DNA of 64,000 bases from Pseudomonadota bacterium (GTDB lineage Bacteria; Pseudomonadota; Gammaproteobacteria; Steroidobacterales; Steroidobacteraceae): contig JAJZDX010000016.1 of the NCBI GenBank assembly GCA_021805865.1, positions 37,864 to 101,863 of the forward strand. The letters run 5' to 3'. The notes under the pieces were generated by a model. It was not told the DNA's origin and made no database searches. It saw only the letters and a list, made by a program, of their open reading frames with translations. The translations under genes and the position numbers were made by a program. Shown here piece by piece: positions 43,818 to 52,435 of the stretch (its first letter is position 1; each line of letters starts with the position of its first letter).

Positions 43818-44680
43818 AAAACGTCCCCTCCATGCGCCGCCCGGGAGATCATGACACGCTCGCCGCTCACTAGGCTTGCGCGGGCACCGACAGGGAAGTT
43901 CATCACCGTCCCGAAGTCGAAGCCGCTATACCCGAAGATCTTGCCGGTCGTCTTCATCTGCTCGAGGTCCACGAGAACGGCACCGAGCGTCGGCACGATC
44001 TTCTCGCGCCACACGAACAGATAGAGCCGGTCCGCGACTCTCAGGTACCGGCATCGATCCGTGTCGGCAAGTCCCTGCTCGGAGCCCGCGAGACAGTGCC
44101 ACGTGTAGAATCGCTCGTTGAGATAGATGTGCTCGTACCGCTCCGACCGGCTGTAGGTGTATTCGATCCGCTTGCCGATCAGATCATGCGTATCCGTGTG
44201 CCGGTCTATGGTGTGTCCGAAGGGGGCATCGATCGCGCCGCTCAGGAACTTTGTTGTGACAGCTGTGAGCTCATCGCCTCGCTCGACACGTTCGATGGGC
44301 GTCACCTTGGCGTCGGCTTCGGTGGGCAGCTCAGCCTCGATCGCCGAGCAGATGCCGCGACCGAGGTCGAGCACGAGACTGATCGTCGAAGCGCGCCGAT
44401 CGGAGGCGATGAAATCGACGAACAGGATGCCGGGACGGATCTGCGCGGCGCGATAGGACTCCACCTTGCCGCGCCCACGCACCAGCTCCGCTGCGGAGTG
44501 AAAGTGGTAGTCCACCACACTGCCGTCCTCGAAACTCAGCCGCATGCGTTTTCCGGCCAGCCCAGACGATGGCGCAAGAGTGTGAGTATCGGCCCCGGAC
44601 CCGAACGCTTCGCCGAGCTCACCGACCGCGATCCACCTCGCATCGGCCGCAGGTTCCGGGCTGTCGCTTGAATTTCTCAA
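43814..44680 (-). CDS. MoaF-domain protein
   Basis: A 288-residue protein with MoaF N- and C-terminal halves. The strong pattern 'RIEYTYSRSERYEHIYLNERFYTWHCLAGSEQGLADTDRC' lies near residues 170-210. The N-terminal half has 'MRLSFEDGSVVDYHF' near 46-60. MoaF is a lipocalin-like beta-barrel found beside molybdenum-cofactor or catabolic genes; its biochemical role is not settled. The start is TTG at 44680 with GAGGTG 5 nt upstream. It sits between ALDH and two SDRs, so it probably serves this catabolic unit rather than cofactor synthesis. Confidence 0.78.
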   Translation of the reverse strand: MRNSSDSPEPAADARWIAVGELGEAFGSGADTHTLAPSSGLAGKRMRLSFEDGSVVDYHFHSAAELVRGRGKVESYRAAQIRPGILFVDFIASDRRASTISLVLDLGRGICSAIEAELPTEADAKVTPIERVERGDELTAVTTKFLSGAIDAPFGHTIDRHTDTHDLIGKRIEYTYSRSERYEHIYLNERFYTWHCLAGSEQGLADTDRCRYLRVADRLYLFVWREKIVPTLGAVLVDLEQMKTTGKIFGYSGFDFGTVMNFPVGARASLVSGERVMISRAAHGGDVF

Positions 44681-44839
44681 GACGTCACCTCAGTGCAAAG
44701 TCGCTTCGACGGCCGCCCGCAGCCCGTCTCTGGCGCAGCAGCTCGCATGCCGGCTGCGACCACCCCCTCAGTGCCCGCTTTCTCTCGCCGCAGGTTTGTC
44801 ATGCGGCGCCGCTCTGATACGCGGCATTGCAAGCCGCGT

Positions 44840-46252
44840 TCAGCGCGCGACGTTGAGCGCCTGAACCGTGGTGTACTCCTTCAGTCCGTCCACGCCGAAC
44901 TCGACGCCGATACCCGAGCATTTGACGCCGCCGAACGGCGTCATGGGATTGATCGCCCCGTGCTGGTTGACCCACGCAGTGCCGCATTCGAGCTGTCCGG
45001 CGTAGTGAGCCGCCGCCTCGGGATCGTCTCCCCAAACCGATCCACCGAGGCCTACTTCCAGTGAGTTGGCCCGTCGGATCGCTTCCTCGATCGTGCCATA
45101 GCGGATGATCGGAATGACGGGCCCGAACTGCTCCTCCTTCACGACCCGCATCTCGTCTGTAGCATCCGCGATCACCGTGAGAGGGTAGACGAATCCGCGG
45201 CCCTCCGGCTTCTTTCCGCCCGTCACGAGGCGCGCCCCACGCGAGCGGGCTTCCTCGACCAGGCCCATAACCTTATCCAGCTGCATGCGGTTCGAGACCG
45301 GGCCGATGAGCGTCTGCGGGTCCAGACCGTTGCCAACTGGTATCTTGTCTACGTACGCCGCGAACCGCTCCACGACCTTGGAGTACTGCGATTCATGCAC
45401 GTACAGGCGCTTCAGCGCCGCGCAGGTCTGACCGGCATTGATGAAACAACCCCAGAACAGCTTCTCGAGCAGCGGCTCGATGTCCGTTCCGGGCAAGATC
45501 ACTCCGGCATCGTTTCCCCCGAGCTCGAGCGTGACGCGCTTCAGCGAGTGCGCCGCGCTCTCCATGACCTTCTTCCCCGTGGCGATCGAACCGGTGAACA
45601 CGAGCTTTTCGACGCCCGGGTGGCCCGTAAGTCGGACACCGACTTCCTCGCCTCCGGTCACCACGTTGATCACGCCAGGAGGCAGAATTTCGTTCATCAG
45701 CTCGACGAGCCGCAATGTCGAGAGTGGCGTAAAAGGCGACGGCTTGATCACGACAGTGCATCCGACGCGCACGGCGGGCATGATATGCCACGTAGCGATC
45801 AGCAGCGGCCAGTTCCACGGCGTAACCGAGCCCACGACGCCGACCGGCTTGCGTCGAATCACGATGCGGGCGACGTTGTCGTTCTGAATCGTCTCTTCGG
45901 GCAGATGCAGCGACGCCGTCGCCCGCGTCCAGCCGGCGGCCCCCGCCACCTCGAAATTGGCGCCCGGCCCGCTCTGGGGCTTGCCTTGCTCGAGGGTGAT
46001 CAGCCTCGCCAGCTGTGCCTGCTCTCGCTCGATGAGCGCGGCGATGTCCATGAGCTTCGCCGCGCGTTGCTCATCGGGCGTCGAGGACCACCCCGGCTGC
46101 GCCTCGCGTGCGCAGCGCACCGCCTGGTCAACGTGATCGATGGTCGCTTCCGGACAGCGGCCGGCGAGCGACTCGTCGAATGGATTGAGGACATCGAACT
46201 GTCGCGTCGTGGTGACGGCCTTGCCGCCGATGGTCAGCGCGAAGGATGGCAT
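44840..46252 (-). CDS. Aldehyde dehydrogenase (NAD(P)-dependent)
   Basis: A 470-residue aldehyde dehydrogenase. It has the 'GVVGSVTPWNWPLLIATW' core near residues 140-157, Glu in VTLELGGNDAG near 246-256, and catalytic Cys in 'INAGQTCAALKRLYVH' near 280-295. The start at 46252 has GGGAG; the frame is open to 46432 but that extension has no similarity. It oxidises an aldehyde to the acid. The MoaF and SDR genes follow downstream on the same strand after a 159-bp gap in which nothing clear is seen. An IclR gene lies upstream. Confidence 0.87.
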   Translation of the reverse strand: MPSFALTIGGKAVTTTRQFDVLNPFDESLAGRCPEATIDHVDQAVRCAREAQPGWSSTPDEQRAAKLMDIAALIEREQAQLARLITLEQGKPQSGPGANFEVAGAAGWTRATASLHLPEETIQNDNVARIVIRRKPVGVVGSVTPWNWPLLIATWHIMPAVRVGCTVVIKPSPFTPLSTLRLVELMNEILPPGVINVVTGGEEVGVRLTGHPGVEKLVFTGSIATGKKVMESAAHSLKRVTLELGGNDAGVILPGTDIEPLLEKLFWGCFINAGQTCAALKRLYVHESQYSKVVERFAAYVDKIPVGNGLDPQTLIGPVSNRMQLDKVMGLVEEARSRGARLVTGGKKPEGRGFVYPLTVIADATDEMRVVKEEQFGPVIPIIRYGTIEEAIRRANSLEVGLGGSVWGDDPEAAAHYAGQLECGTAWVNQHGAINPMTPFGGVKCSGIGVEFGVDGLKEYTTVQALNVAR

Positions 46253-46510
46253 GAGGTACGCTCCCGATGAATTTGCCGGGCGCATCGCCCTCGCTGCGAC
46301 GTGCGACCCGCGCGCGGCGTGCAGATTGCATCCGTGAGTGGATACTAGTCCCCGCGCCCGTGATCCGCTTGCTTCCCTTTGCCGTGGAATTGTCCCGCCG
46401 TGCCACATCGCTCGAGGACTGCACGCTGACATTCGCGATCTCTTGCACGGATCGCAAGGCGCGACAAGGTCTGCGATCCGGGCGATCGCCGCCGCGGACC
46501 ATGGCGCGAG

Positions 46511-47323
46511 TCAACACAGATCGTCGGGTGCGCAGCCTCCGCCAGACCTCGACTTCGCTCCGAACCGCTCGGACAGCCGTGTTGCGCTGCGAATGACCGC
46601 GGCCGAGATGTGGGTGAAGCCGGCCTCGAACGGCTTACTGTAGCCGAGGGCCACGATCGCCAGCGCCATGGCGCCGGTGTGGTCGAACACCGGGGCGGCC
46701 ATGCCGCCGATGCCCGGAATAAAGTCGATGGTGTGCGCGAAGCCCTGTCGGCGTGTCTGCTCCACGAAAGCCCCGACGGCCTCCTGAGTGGTCGGCGTGA
46801 GACCCTGTCGCTGGTTGTCGGCAAGCTCCTTCCTGACCGCCGCCTCGGTCATCTCCCTCGGCAGGAAGGCGAGATACGCCCCTCCGGTGGCCGATCGGGT
46901 CAGCGGCATGACCGAGCCGACCCGAAGGCTTGCGGCCACCGGCGTGTCGGCACCGAGCCAGCGCACGATGGTCGGACCCTGGTTGGCCCACACGGCCAGT
47001 GCCACGGTCTGGCCGATCTCCCGCGACAACCCCGGCAGCGCCGCGGCAGCGGTCGTCACCGGCTCGAGGCGCGCCAAGGCGCTCAAGCCCAGCTGCAACG
47101 CAAACGGACCCAGGTCATAAAGGCCGGTTTCGGAGTGCTGCTCGACGAGTCCCAGCCTCGAGAAGCTCACCAGATACCGGTGAGCCTTGGCGGGAGGCAT
47201 GCGCGCTTCCTGTGCCAGGTCGCGCAGCATCTGCGGCCGCCGCGCCTTGGCCAGCGCCGAGAGGAGCGTGCCGCCCACCTCGATCGACTGAATGCCCTGC
47301 TGGGGCTTGCGCTTGCGCGTCAT
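46511..47323 (-). CDS. IclR-family transcriptional regulator
   Basis: A 270-residue IclR regulator. The helix-turn-helix is at residues 12-60 (GIQSIEVGGTLLSALAKARRPQMLRDLAQEARMPPAKAHRYL), and the effector domain has 'FDHTGAMALAIVALGY' near 220. Divergent from the ring-hydroxylase operon, with a promoter and a 12-bp palindrome in the 100-bp gap, so it is likely the direct regulator of that operon and possibly of the ALDH unit on its own strand. Confidence 0.87.
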   Translation of the reverse strand: MTRKRKPQQGIQSIEVGGTLLSALAKARRPQMLRDLAQEARMPPAKAHRYLVSFSRLGLVEQHSETGLYDLGPFALQLGLSALARLEPVTTAAAALPGLSREIGQTVALAVWANQGPTIVRWLGADTPVAASLRVGSVMPLTRSATGGAYLAFLPREMTEAAVRKELADNQRQGLTPTTQEAVGAFVEQTRRQGFAHTIDFIPGIGGMAAPVFDHTGAMALAIVALGYSKPFEAGFTHISAAVIRSATRLSERFGAKSRSGGGCAPDDLC

Positions 47324-47339
47324 GGCGCGAACCTAAGGC

Positions 47340-47385
47340 TTGACGAAGATCAATGCAAGTGATTACGATACAGTTAACTAGTTAA
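47340..47385 (+). promoter_or_regulatory. Promoter and palindromic operator of the ring-hydroxylase operon
   Basis: TTGACG (47340-47345) and TACGAT (47364-47369) are separated by 18 nt. They are followed at once by the perfect palindrome TTAACTAGTTAA (47374-47385), at about the expected transcript start. A repressor there would block transcription of the hydroxylase gene (start 47424). Confidence 0.6.
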
Positions 47386-47423
47386 TTATTACATAACTCG
47401 CACATCCAACCGGAGAGGCGCAC

Positions 47424-48917
47424 ATGATCGAGACACGGGGCCAGGGGGCGAGAAGAGGTCACCAGGTGCTGCAACGGCTGCGCGAGCAGCCGCCCGCCAT
47501 CTGGTATCGGGGCGAGGAGGTGAAGGACATCACGACGCATCCCGCTCTCAAGGGGGGAGTGCACACGCTGGCGAAGCTCTACGATCTGCAATGGGAACGG
47601 CAGGACATCACCCTGTACGACTCGCCGACGAGCGGCAATAAGGTGGCTCGCTCCTTCATGATGCCGAGGACCCACGCGGAGCTTCAGAGCATCAGCCGGG
47701 CGATGAAGGTCTGGCAGGACTACACCTTCGGGATGATGGGACGGGTGCCGGACTACCTGAACCGCGCCATGACCGGCTATGCCGCCGGCTCACCCTTCCT
47801 TGCCGAAGCCGATCCGCGCTTCGGCGAGAACGCAGTGCGCTGCTATGAATACCTGCGCGAGAACGACCTGTGCCTCACGCACACGCTGATCCCGCCCCAG
47901 ATCAATCGTGCGGCAATCCAGGCGAAACAGGCAGATCCCTACCTATCCGCTCGCATCAAGGAAGAGACGGACGCGGGAATCGTTATTCGTGGCTGCCGCA
48001 TGCTGGCGACCCTGCCGCTCTCCGACGAGATCATGGTGTTTCCCTCGACACTCCTCAAAAACGTCGACGAGGATGCACCGTACGCCTTCGGGTTTTGCAT
48101 CCCGAACAACACTCCCGGCCTGCGCTTCATCTGCCGCGAGAGCATCGATTACGGCCGCTCACACTTCGATCACCCGCTTGGCTCGCGCTTCGAGGAAATG
48201 GACGCCCTGGTGGTGTTCGACGATGTGTTCGTCCCGTGGGAGCGGGTGCTGCTCCATCGGGACGTCAAGCGCTGCAATGAGGCTTACGCGCGCACCGGCG
48301 CAGTGGTTCACATGACGCACCAGGTCGTGGTGAAGAACATCGCCAAGAGTGAGTTCCTCCTAGGGCTGGCCTCGCTCATGGTCAACACCATCGGCGCCGA
48401 GGTGTTCCAGCACATCCACGAGAAGCTCGCTGAGCTGTGGGTGGCTTCGGAGACCATGAAGGCATTCCTGCGAACCGCCGAGGCGGACGCGGCACTGGAC
48501 GAGTGGGGCGTCGTGCGCCCGGCATGGAACCCGCTAGATGCGGCCCGCAATTTGTTCCCGCGGCTGTATCCGCGCATGGTGGAAATCATCCAGCAGATCG
48601 GTGCCAGTGGACTCGTGGCCATGCCGACGGAGGCCGATCTCAAGGGTCCGCTGGCCGACGACATTCACAGGTACTACCAGGCGGCGCGAGCCGATGCCTT
48701 CGACCGCATCCCGATGTTTCGACTGGCCTGGGATGCAGCGCTCTCGGCCTTCGCTTCCCGCCAGGTGCTCTACGAACGGTTCTTCTTCGGCGATCCGGTG
48801 CGTATGGCCGGCGCGTTGGTGACCGGCCACGGAGCGCAGATCAAGGAATACGCCGACAAGGTCATGAGCTTCGTGAAGCAGAACCGCGACGAGGCCTTCG
48901 CGGCCGCAGATAGTTGA
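47424..48917 (+). CDS. hpaB: 4-hydroxyphenylacetate 3-monooxygenase-type oxygenase component (HpaB family)
   Basis: A 497-residue FADH2-dependent phenol hydroxylase of the HpaB family. Typical blocks are 'DYTFGMMGRVPDYLNRAMTGY' near residues 98-118, 'ENDLCLTHTLIPPQINR' near 148-165, and 'FEEMDALVVFDDVFVPWERVLLH' near 255-278. It uses reduced flavin from a partner reductase to ortho-hydroxylate a phenol to a catechol. The gene starts with AGAGG upstream. The flavin reductase follows 5 nt after its stop. The true phenolic substrate need not be 4-hydroxyphenylacetate, because the ring-cleavage enzyme of this operon is atypical. Confidence 0.87.
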   Translation: MIETRGQGARRGHQVLQRLREQPPAIWYRGEEVKDITTHPALKGGVHTLAKLYDLQWERQDITLYDSPTSGNKVARSFMMPRTHAELQSISRAMKVWQDYTFGMMGRVPDYLNRAMTGYAAGSPFLAEADPRFGENAVRCYEYLRENDLCLTHTLIPPQINRAAIQAKQADPYLSARIKEETDAGIVIRGCRMLATLPLSDEIMVFPSTLLKNVDEDAPYAFGFCIPNNTPGLRFICRESIDYGRSHFDHPLGSRFEEMDALVVFDDVFVPWERVLLHRDVKRCNEAYARTGAVVHMTHQVVVKNIAKSEFLLGLASLMVNTIGAEVFQHIHEKLAELWVASETMKAFLRTAEADAALDEWGVVRPAWNPLDAARNLFPRLYPRMVEIIQQIGASGLVAMPTEADLKGPLADDIHRYYQAARADAFDRIPMFRLAWDAALSAFASRQVLYERFFFGDPVRMAGALVTGHGAQIKEYADKVMSFVKQNRDEAFAAADS

Positions 48918-48922
48918 CGGCC

Positions 48923-49477
48923 ATGGACACTTCTCCACTCGACCCGCGGCATTTTCGCGACACGATGGGTCTGCTGGCCACGGGCATCGCAGTCATCATC
49001 GGCCGGGCGGAGGACGAGGTGCTGGCGATGACCGTGAACGCGGTCAGCTCGCTGTCGCTGGAGCCTATGCTGGCGCTCTTCTGTCCCGGCAAACGGTCCA
49101 GGTTCGCACAGCGGCTCGATGCGATGCCGGACTTCACCATCAATTTCCTGCGCCACGATCAGCAGGCTCTCTCGACCTACTTCGCCGGCGGCTGGCAGGC
49201 ACCGGCGCCGCCACCGTTCCGCTTCGTGCCCTGGCGCGCGGCACCCCGCCTCGAGGGTACCCTCGCCTCGCTCGACTGTGAGCGGGAGCGGACGGTGGAA
49301 GCGGGCGATCACTGGTTGGTCATCGGCCGGGTGAGGGAGGCACACATCGGAATCCCGCCGCGTCGCCCACTGCTTTTCTTCCAGGGGCGCTACCACGGCG
49401 TGGACTTTGCCCCGGGTGAGCCGGCGCCGGACCTTACTGCGCAGGATGAGCCCGCGCAGGTGTTCTATGGACCCTGA
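48923..49477 (+). CDS. Flavin reductase component (HpaC-like)
   Basis: A 184-residue flavin reductase domain protein. It has 'FRDTMGLLATGIAVIIG', 'AMTVNAVSSLSLEPMLALFC' near residues 35-55 and 'DHWLVIGRVREAHI' near 130, which match the HpaC/split-barrel family. The ATG at 48923 is used; a TTG at 48914 overlapping the HpaB stop is possible. It supplies reduced flavin to the preceding monooxygenase. The gap to the next gene (49478-49584) holds a second promoter region. Confidence 0.8.
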   Translation: MDTSPLDPRHFRDTMGLLATGIAVIIGRAEDEVLAMTVNAVSSLSLEPMLALFCPGKRSRFAQRLDAMPDFTINFLRHDQQALSTYFAGGWQAPAPPPFRFVPWRAAPRLEGTLASLDCERERTVEAGDHWLVIGRVREAHIGIPPRRPLLFFQGRYHGVDFAPGEPAPDLTAQDEPAQVFYGP

Positions 49478-49522
49478 GTGGCCCGCGAGGACGGGTCAGC
49501 GCATCGGTCCGGCGGTCCCGGC

Positions 49523-49563
49523 TTGACAAACGGCGCTTCGAATATAATTATGATGTTAATTAA
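49523..49563 (+). promoter_or_regulatory. Second promoter/operator region in the operon
   Basis: TTGACA (49523-49528) is followed by an AT-rich block (TATAATTATGAT around 49543-49554) and by the palindrome TTAATTAA (49556-49563), 22 nt before the HpaF start. The MarR-type HpaR-like protein encoded downstream is a reasonable binder. The exact -10 cannot be fixed because spacing to TATAAT is short. Confidence 0.45.
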
Positions 49564-49584
49564 TTTTCCGACGAAGGAGCGGAG

Positions 49585-49992
49585 ATGCCGCACATCGTGA
49601 TCGAGTATTCCGCGAACCTGCGAGGCCGGCTGGATCTGCCGGAATTCCTTGCGACCGTGCATGGGGCGGCGCTGGATACCGGAGTGTTCCCGGCCGGCGG
49701 TATCCGCACCCGGGCCTATGCTGCCGAGCATTACGTGATCGCCGACGGACACCCCGACAACACCTTCGTACACATCGGCCTCAGGATCGGCCCGGGCCGG
49801 GATCTGGCTACGCGCAAACGCGCCTGCGAGACGATCTTTGCGGCGGTGCGGCAGCATCTGGCACCGATCTACGAGGCGCTGCCACTCGGCATTTCGCTCG
49901 ACATGCAGGACATCGATCCGGTGCTGAGGTGCCGGCAAAACAACCTGCACGAGTATGTTGAAAGACGTCAAAGCAAAGGGAGCGCCGCGTGA
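49585..49992 (+). CDS. hpaF: 5-carboxymethyl-2-hydroxymuconate isomerase (HpaF-like)
   Basis: A 135-residue CHMI-family protein. Pro follows the initiator Met (MPHIVIEYSANL), giving the catalytic amino-terminal proline. The 'GIRTRAYAAEHYVIADG' block near residues 39-55 is typical. It tautomerises the dienol product of aldehyde oxidation in the homoprotocatechuate meta pathway. The start has GGAGCGGAG upstream. Its stop overlaps the GTG start of the next dehydrogenase gene (GTGA at 49989-49992). Confidence 0.85.
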   Translation: MPHIVIEYSANLRGRLDLPEFLATVHGAALDTGVFPAGGIRTRAYAAEHYVIADGHPDNTFVHIGLRIGPGRDLATRKRACETIFAAVRQHLAPIYEALPLGISLDMQDIDPVLRCRQNNLHEYVERRQSKGSAA

Positions 49993-51506
49993 GCGCGCTT
50001 GAGTCGAATCTTGCCAAGGCGGCGGCGCTCTTTACGCGCTTCCGCGCCCAGCCGCTTGGACACTTCATCGCCGGCCGGGCAGATCGCGGCTCGAGCCGCG
50101 ATCTGCTGGATAACCTCTCTCCGGTGGACGGCCAGCGGCTCAACCAGGTCGTCTCGGGCAATGAGCAGGACGTCCACGCGGCGGCCACCGCCGCCGAGGC
50201 CGCCCTGCCCGCCTGGCGCGCCCTGACCGGCGAGCAGCGGCGGGCCGTCCTGCACAAGGTCGCCGACGCCATCGAGGCGCGCCGCGAGGAAATCGCCCTC
50301 GTGGAATGCATGGACACGGGCCAGGCGCTGCGCTTCATGAGCGGTGCGGCACTTCGCGGTGCGGAGAACTTCCGCTTCTTCGCCGACCGCGCTCCGCAGG
50401 CCTGCAACGGCCTGGCGCTGCCCGCTGCCGAGCACATGAACTACACGGTCCGCCAGGCGATCGGCCCGGTGGCCGTGATCACGCCGTGGAATACGCCGTT
50501 CATGCTGTCTACCTGGAAGATCGCGCCGGCGCTCGCCGCCGGCTGCACCGTGGTGCACAAACCGGCGGAGTGGAGTCCGCTGACGGCCACGATGCTGGCC
50601 GAAATCATGACTGAAGCCGGGGTACCGCCCGGCGTGGTGAACGTGGTCAACGGTGTCGGTGAGCGCGCCGGAAAGCTGCTCACCGAGCACCCCGCCATCC
50701 GCGCCACCGCCTTCATCGGCGAATCGAAGACCGGGAGCCTCATCATGAGCCAGGGCGCCCCGACGCTGAAGCGCGTGCACCTCGAGCTCGGCGGCAAGAA
50801 CCCGGTGATCGTGTTCGAGGATGCCGACCTGGAGCGCGCCCTCGACGCCGTAGTGTTCATGATCTACAGCCTGAATGGCGAGCGCTGCACCTCCTCCAGC
50901 CGCCTGCTGGTGCAGCGCTCCATCTACGACCGTTTCATCGAGCGCGTGGCCGAGCGCGTGGCGAAGCTGAAGGTGGGCCATCCACTGGATCCGGCAACCG
51001 AGATCGGCCCGCTCATCCACGCCCGTCATCTGGATAAGGTCTTGAGTTATTTCCGCATCGCTCGCGAGGACGGCGCGGAGATCAAAGTCGGCGGCGACCG
51101 CGTGGCGGCACTGAAGCCCGGGCTGTACGTCCAGCCCACGCTCTTCTCCCACGCGAGCAACACCATGCGGGTGGCGCGCGAGGAGATCTTCGGTCCGGTG
51201 TTGACCGCCATTGCCTTCGACGACGAGGCGGAGGCGCTGAAGATGACCAACGATACGCCGTACGGCCTGACCGCCTATGTCTGGACATCCGACACCGGAC
51301 GGGCGCTGCGCATGGCACACGGCGTCGAGGCCGGAATGGTCTGGGTGAACTCGGAGAACAATCGCCACCTTCCCTCGCCATTCGGCGGAATGAAGGCGAG
51401 CGGCATCGGCCGCGACGGCGGCGACTACAGCTTCGACTTCTACATGGAAACCAAGAACATCTGCCTCGCCTTCGGCACCCATCGCGTGCCGCGGCTCGGG
51501 GCCTGA
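49989..51506 (+). CDS. hpaE: 5-carboxymethyl-2-hydroxymuconate semialdehyde dehydrogenase (HpaE-like)
   Basis: A 505-residue aldehyde dehydrogenase starting with GTG. It has 'AVITPWNTPFMLSTWKIAPALAAG' near residues 160-183, Glu in 'VHLELGGKNPV' near 260 and catalytic Cys in 'LNGERCTSSSRLLV' near 298. Close to the HpaE type, it oxidises the semialdehyde formed by ring cleavage. Overlaps HpaF upstream, and its stop overlaps or abuts the next gene, so the genes are tightly coupled. Confidence 0.85.
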   Translation: MSALESNLAKAAALFTRFRAQPLGHFIAGRADRGSSRDLLDNLSPVDGQRLNQVVSGNEQDVHAAATAAEAALPAWRALTGEQRRAVLHKVADAIEARREEIALVECMDTGQALRFMSGAALRGAENFRFFADRAPQACNGLALPAAEHMNYTVRQAIGPVAVITPWNTPFMLSTWKIAPALAAGCTVVHKPAEWSPLTATMLAEIMTEAGVPPGVVNVVNGVGERAGKLLTEHPAIRATAFIGESKTGSLIMSQGAPTLKRVHLELGGKNPVIVFEDADLERALDAVVFMIYSLNGERCTSSSRLLVQRSIYDRFIERVAERVAKLKVGHPLDPATEIGPLIHARHLDKVLSYFRIAREDGAEIKVGGDRVAALKPGLYVQPTLFSHASNTMRVAREEIFGPVLTAIAFDDEAEALKMTNDTPYGLTAYVWTSDTGRALRMAHGVEAGMVWVNSENNRHLPSPFGGMKASGIGRDGGDYSFDFYMETKNICLAFGTHRVPRLGA

Positions 51507-51526
51507 TGCGACACAGGAGACTCACG

Positions 51527-52435
51527 GTGGTCCGACTCGATAGACTCAAAGGCTCCATCCCGCCGCTGGTCACGCCGTTCCGCGACGGCGAGGTCGACTA
51601 CGACGCCTATGCGCGCCTTGTCGATTTCCACATCAAAAACGGCTCGCATGGCGTGCTGGTGAACGGCACCACTGCCGAGCCGTCGACCCTCTCGGTCGAG
51701 GAGCGTAACCGCCTCGTCGATGTCGCGGTGCAGGTCGCCGCGGGACAAATCCCGGTGGTCGCGGCCACCGGTTCGCAGTCGCTGCGCGAGACGCGCGAGC
51801 TCACGGAGCACGCCACCAAAGCCGGCGCCGATGCGCTGCTCATCGTCACGCCCTACTACGTCCGACCGCCGCAGCGGGGCCTGATCGCCTATTACCTGGA
51901 GCTTGCCTCGCTCACCGAGCTGCCGTGGATGGTCTATCACATCCCCGGGCGCGCCGCGGTCAGCGTGACCATCGAAACGCTGAAGACGCTGCGCGAGCGC
52001 TCGCCCTCGTTCGTCGGCATGAAGCACGCAGTGAACGATCTGGCGCTGGTATCGGAATGCCACGCCGCCCTCGGCCCCGAATTCAAGATCTTCGTGGGGC
52101 TGGAGGAACTCAGCTTCCCGATGATGGCGGTGGGCGCCTGCGGCCTCATGAATGCCGTAGGGAATCTCCGCCCCCGGATCCTTGCCGACCTCTGCGAGGC
52201 CGTGTGGCGAGGCGATCTTGCCGGCGCCCAGGCGCTGCACCACCAGCTGTTCGAGGTCAACCAAGCGGTGTTCTTCGACACCAACCCCATCCCCATGAAG
52301 TATATGATGCGGCGGCTCAAGCTGCTCGCGCGCAATGAGCACCGCCTGCCCATGATGAGCGCGACGCCGGAGCTCGAGCGGCGCCTGGATGGGGTGCTCG
52401 AGCGCGCGGGCCTGCTGAAGGAGGCGTCGGCTTGA
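51527..52435 (+). CDS. DapA-family (class I) lyase in the aromatic operon
   Basis: A 302-residue protein of the dihydrodipicolinate synthase/N-acetylneuraminate lyase family. The Schiff-base Lys is in 'SFVGMKHAVND' near residue 163, the Tyr in 'MVYHIPGRAAVS' near 136, and 'GVLVNGTTAEPSTLS' near 43 is the GTTGE-like loop. The start is GTG at 51527, preceded by AGGAG; an ATG at 51506 is in frame but has no site. Such lyases cleave or form pyruvate-type aldol bonds. Here it may replace the class II aldolase HpaI at the last step. Confidence 0.8.
   Translation: MVRLDRLKGSIPPLVTPFRDGEVDYDAYARLVDFHIKNGSHGVLVNGTTAEPSTLSVEERNRLVDVAVQVAAGQIPVVAATGSQSLRETRELTEHATKAGADALLIVTPYYVRPPQRGLIAYYLELASLTELPWMVYHIPGRAAVSVTIETLKTLRERSPSFVGMKHAVNDLALVSECHAALGPEFKIFVGLEELSFPMMAVGACGLMNAVGNLRPRILADLCEAVWRGDLAGAQALHHQLFEVNQAVFFDTNPIPMKYMMRRLKLLARNEHRLPMMSATPELERRLDGVLERAGLLKEASA

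Noticed and set aside
49543..49548. Consensus TATAAT paired with TTGACA at 49523
   Set aside because: Spacing is only 14 nt, too short for a standard sigma-70 promoter; kept only as part of a broader promoter region.
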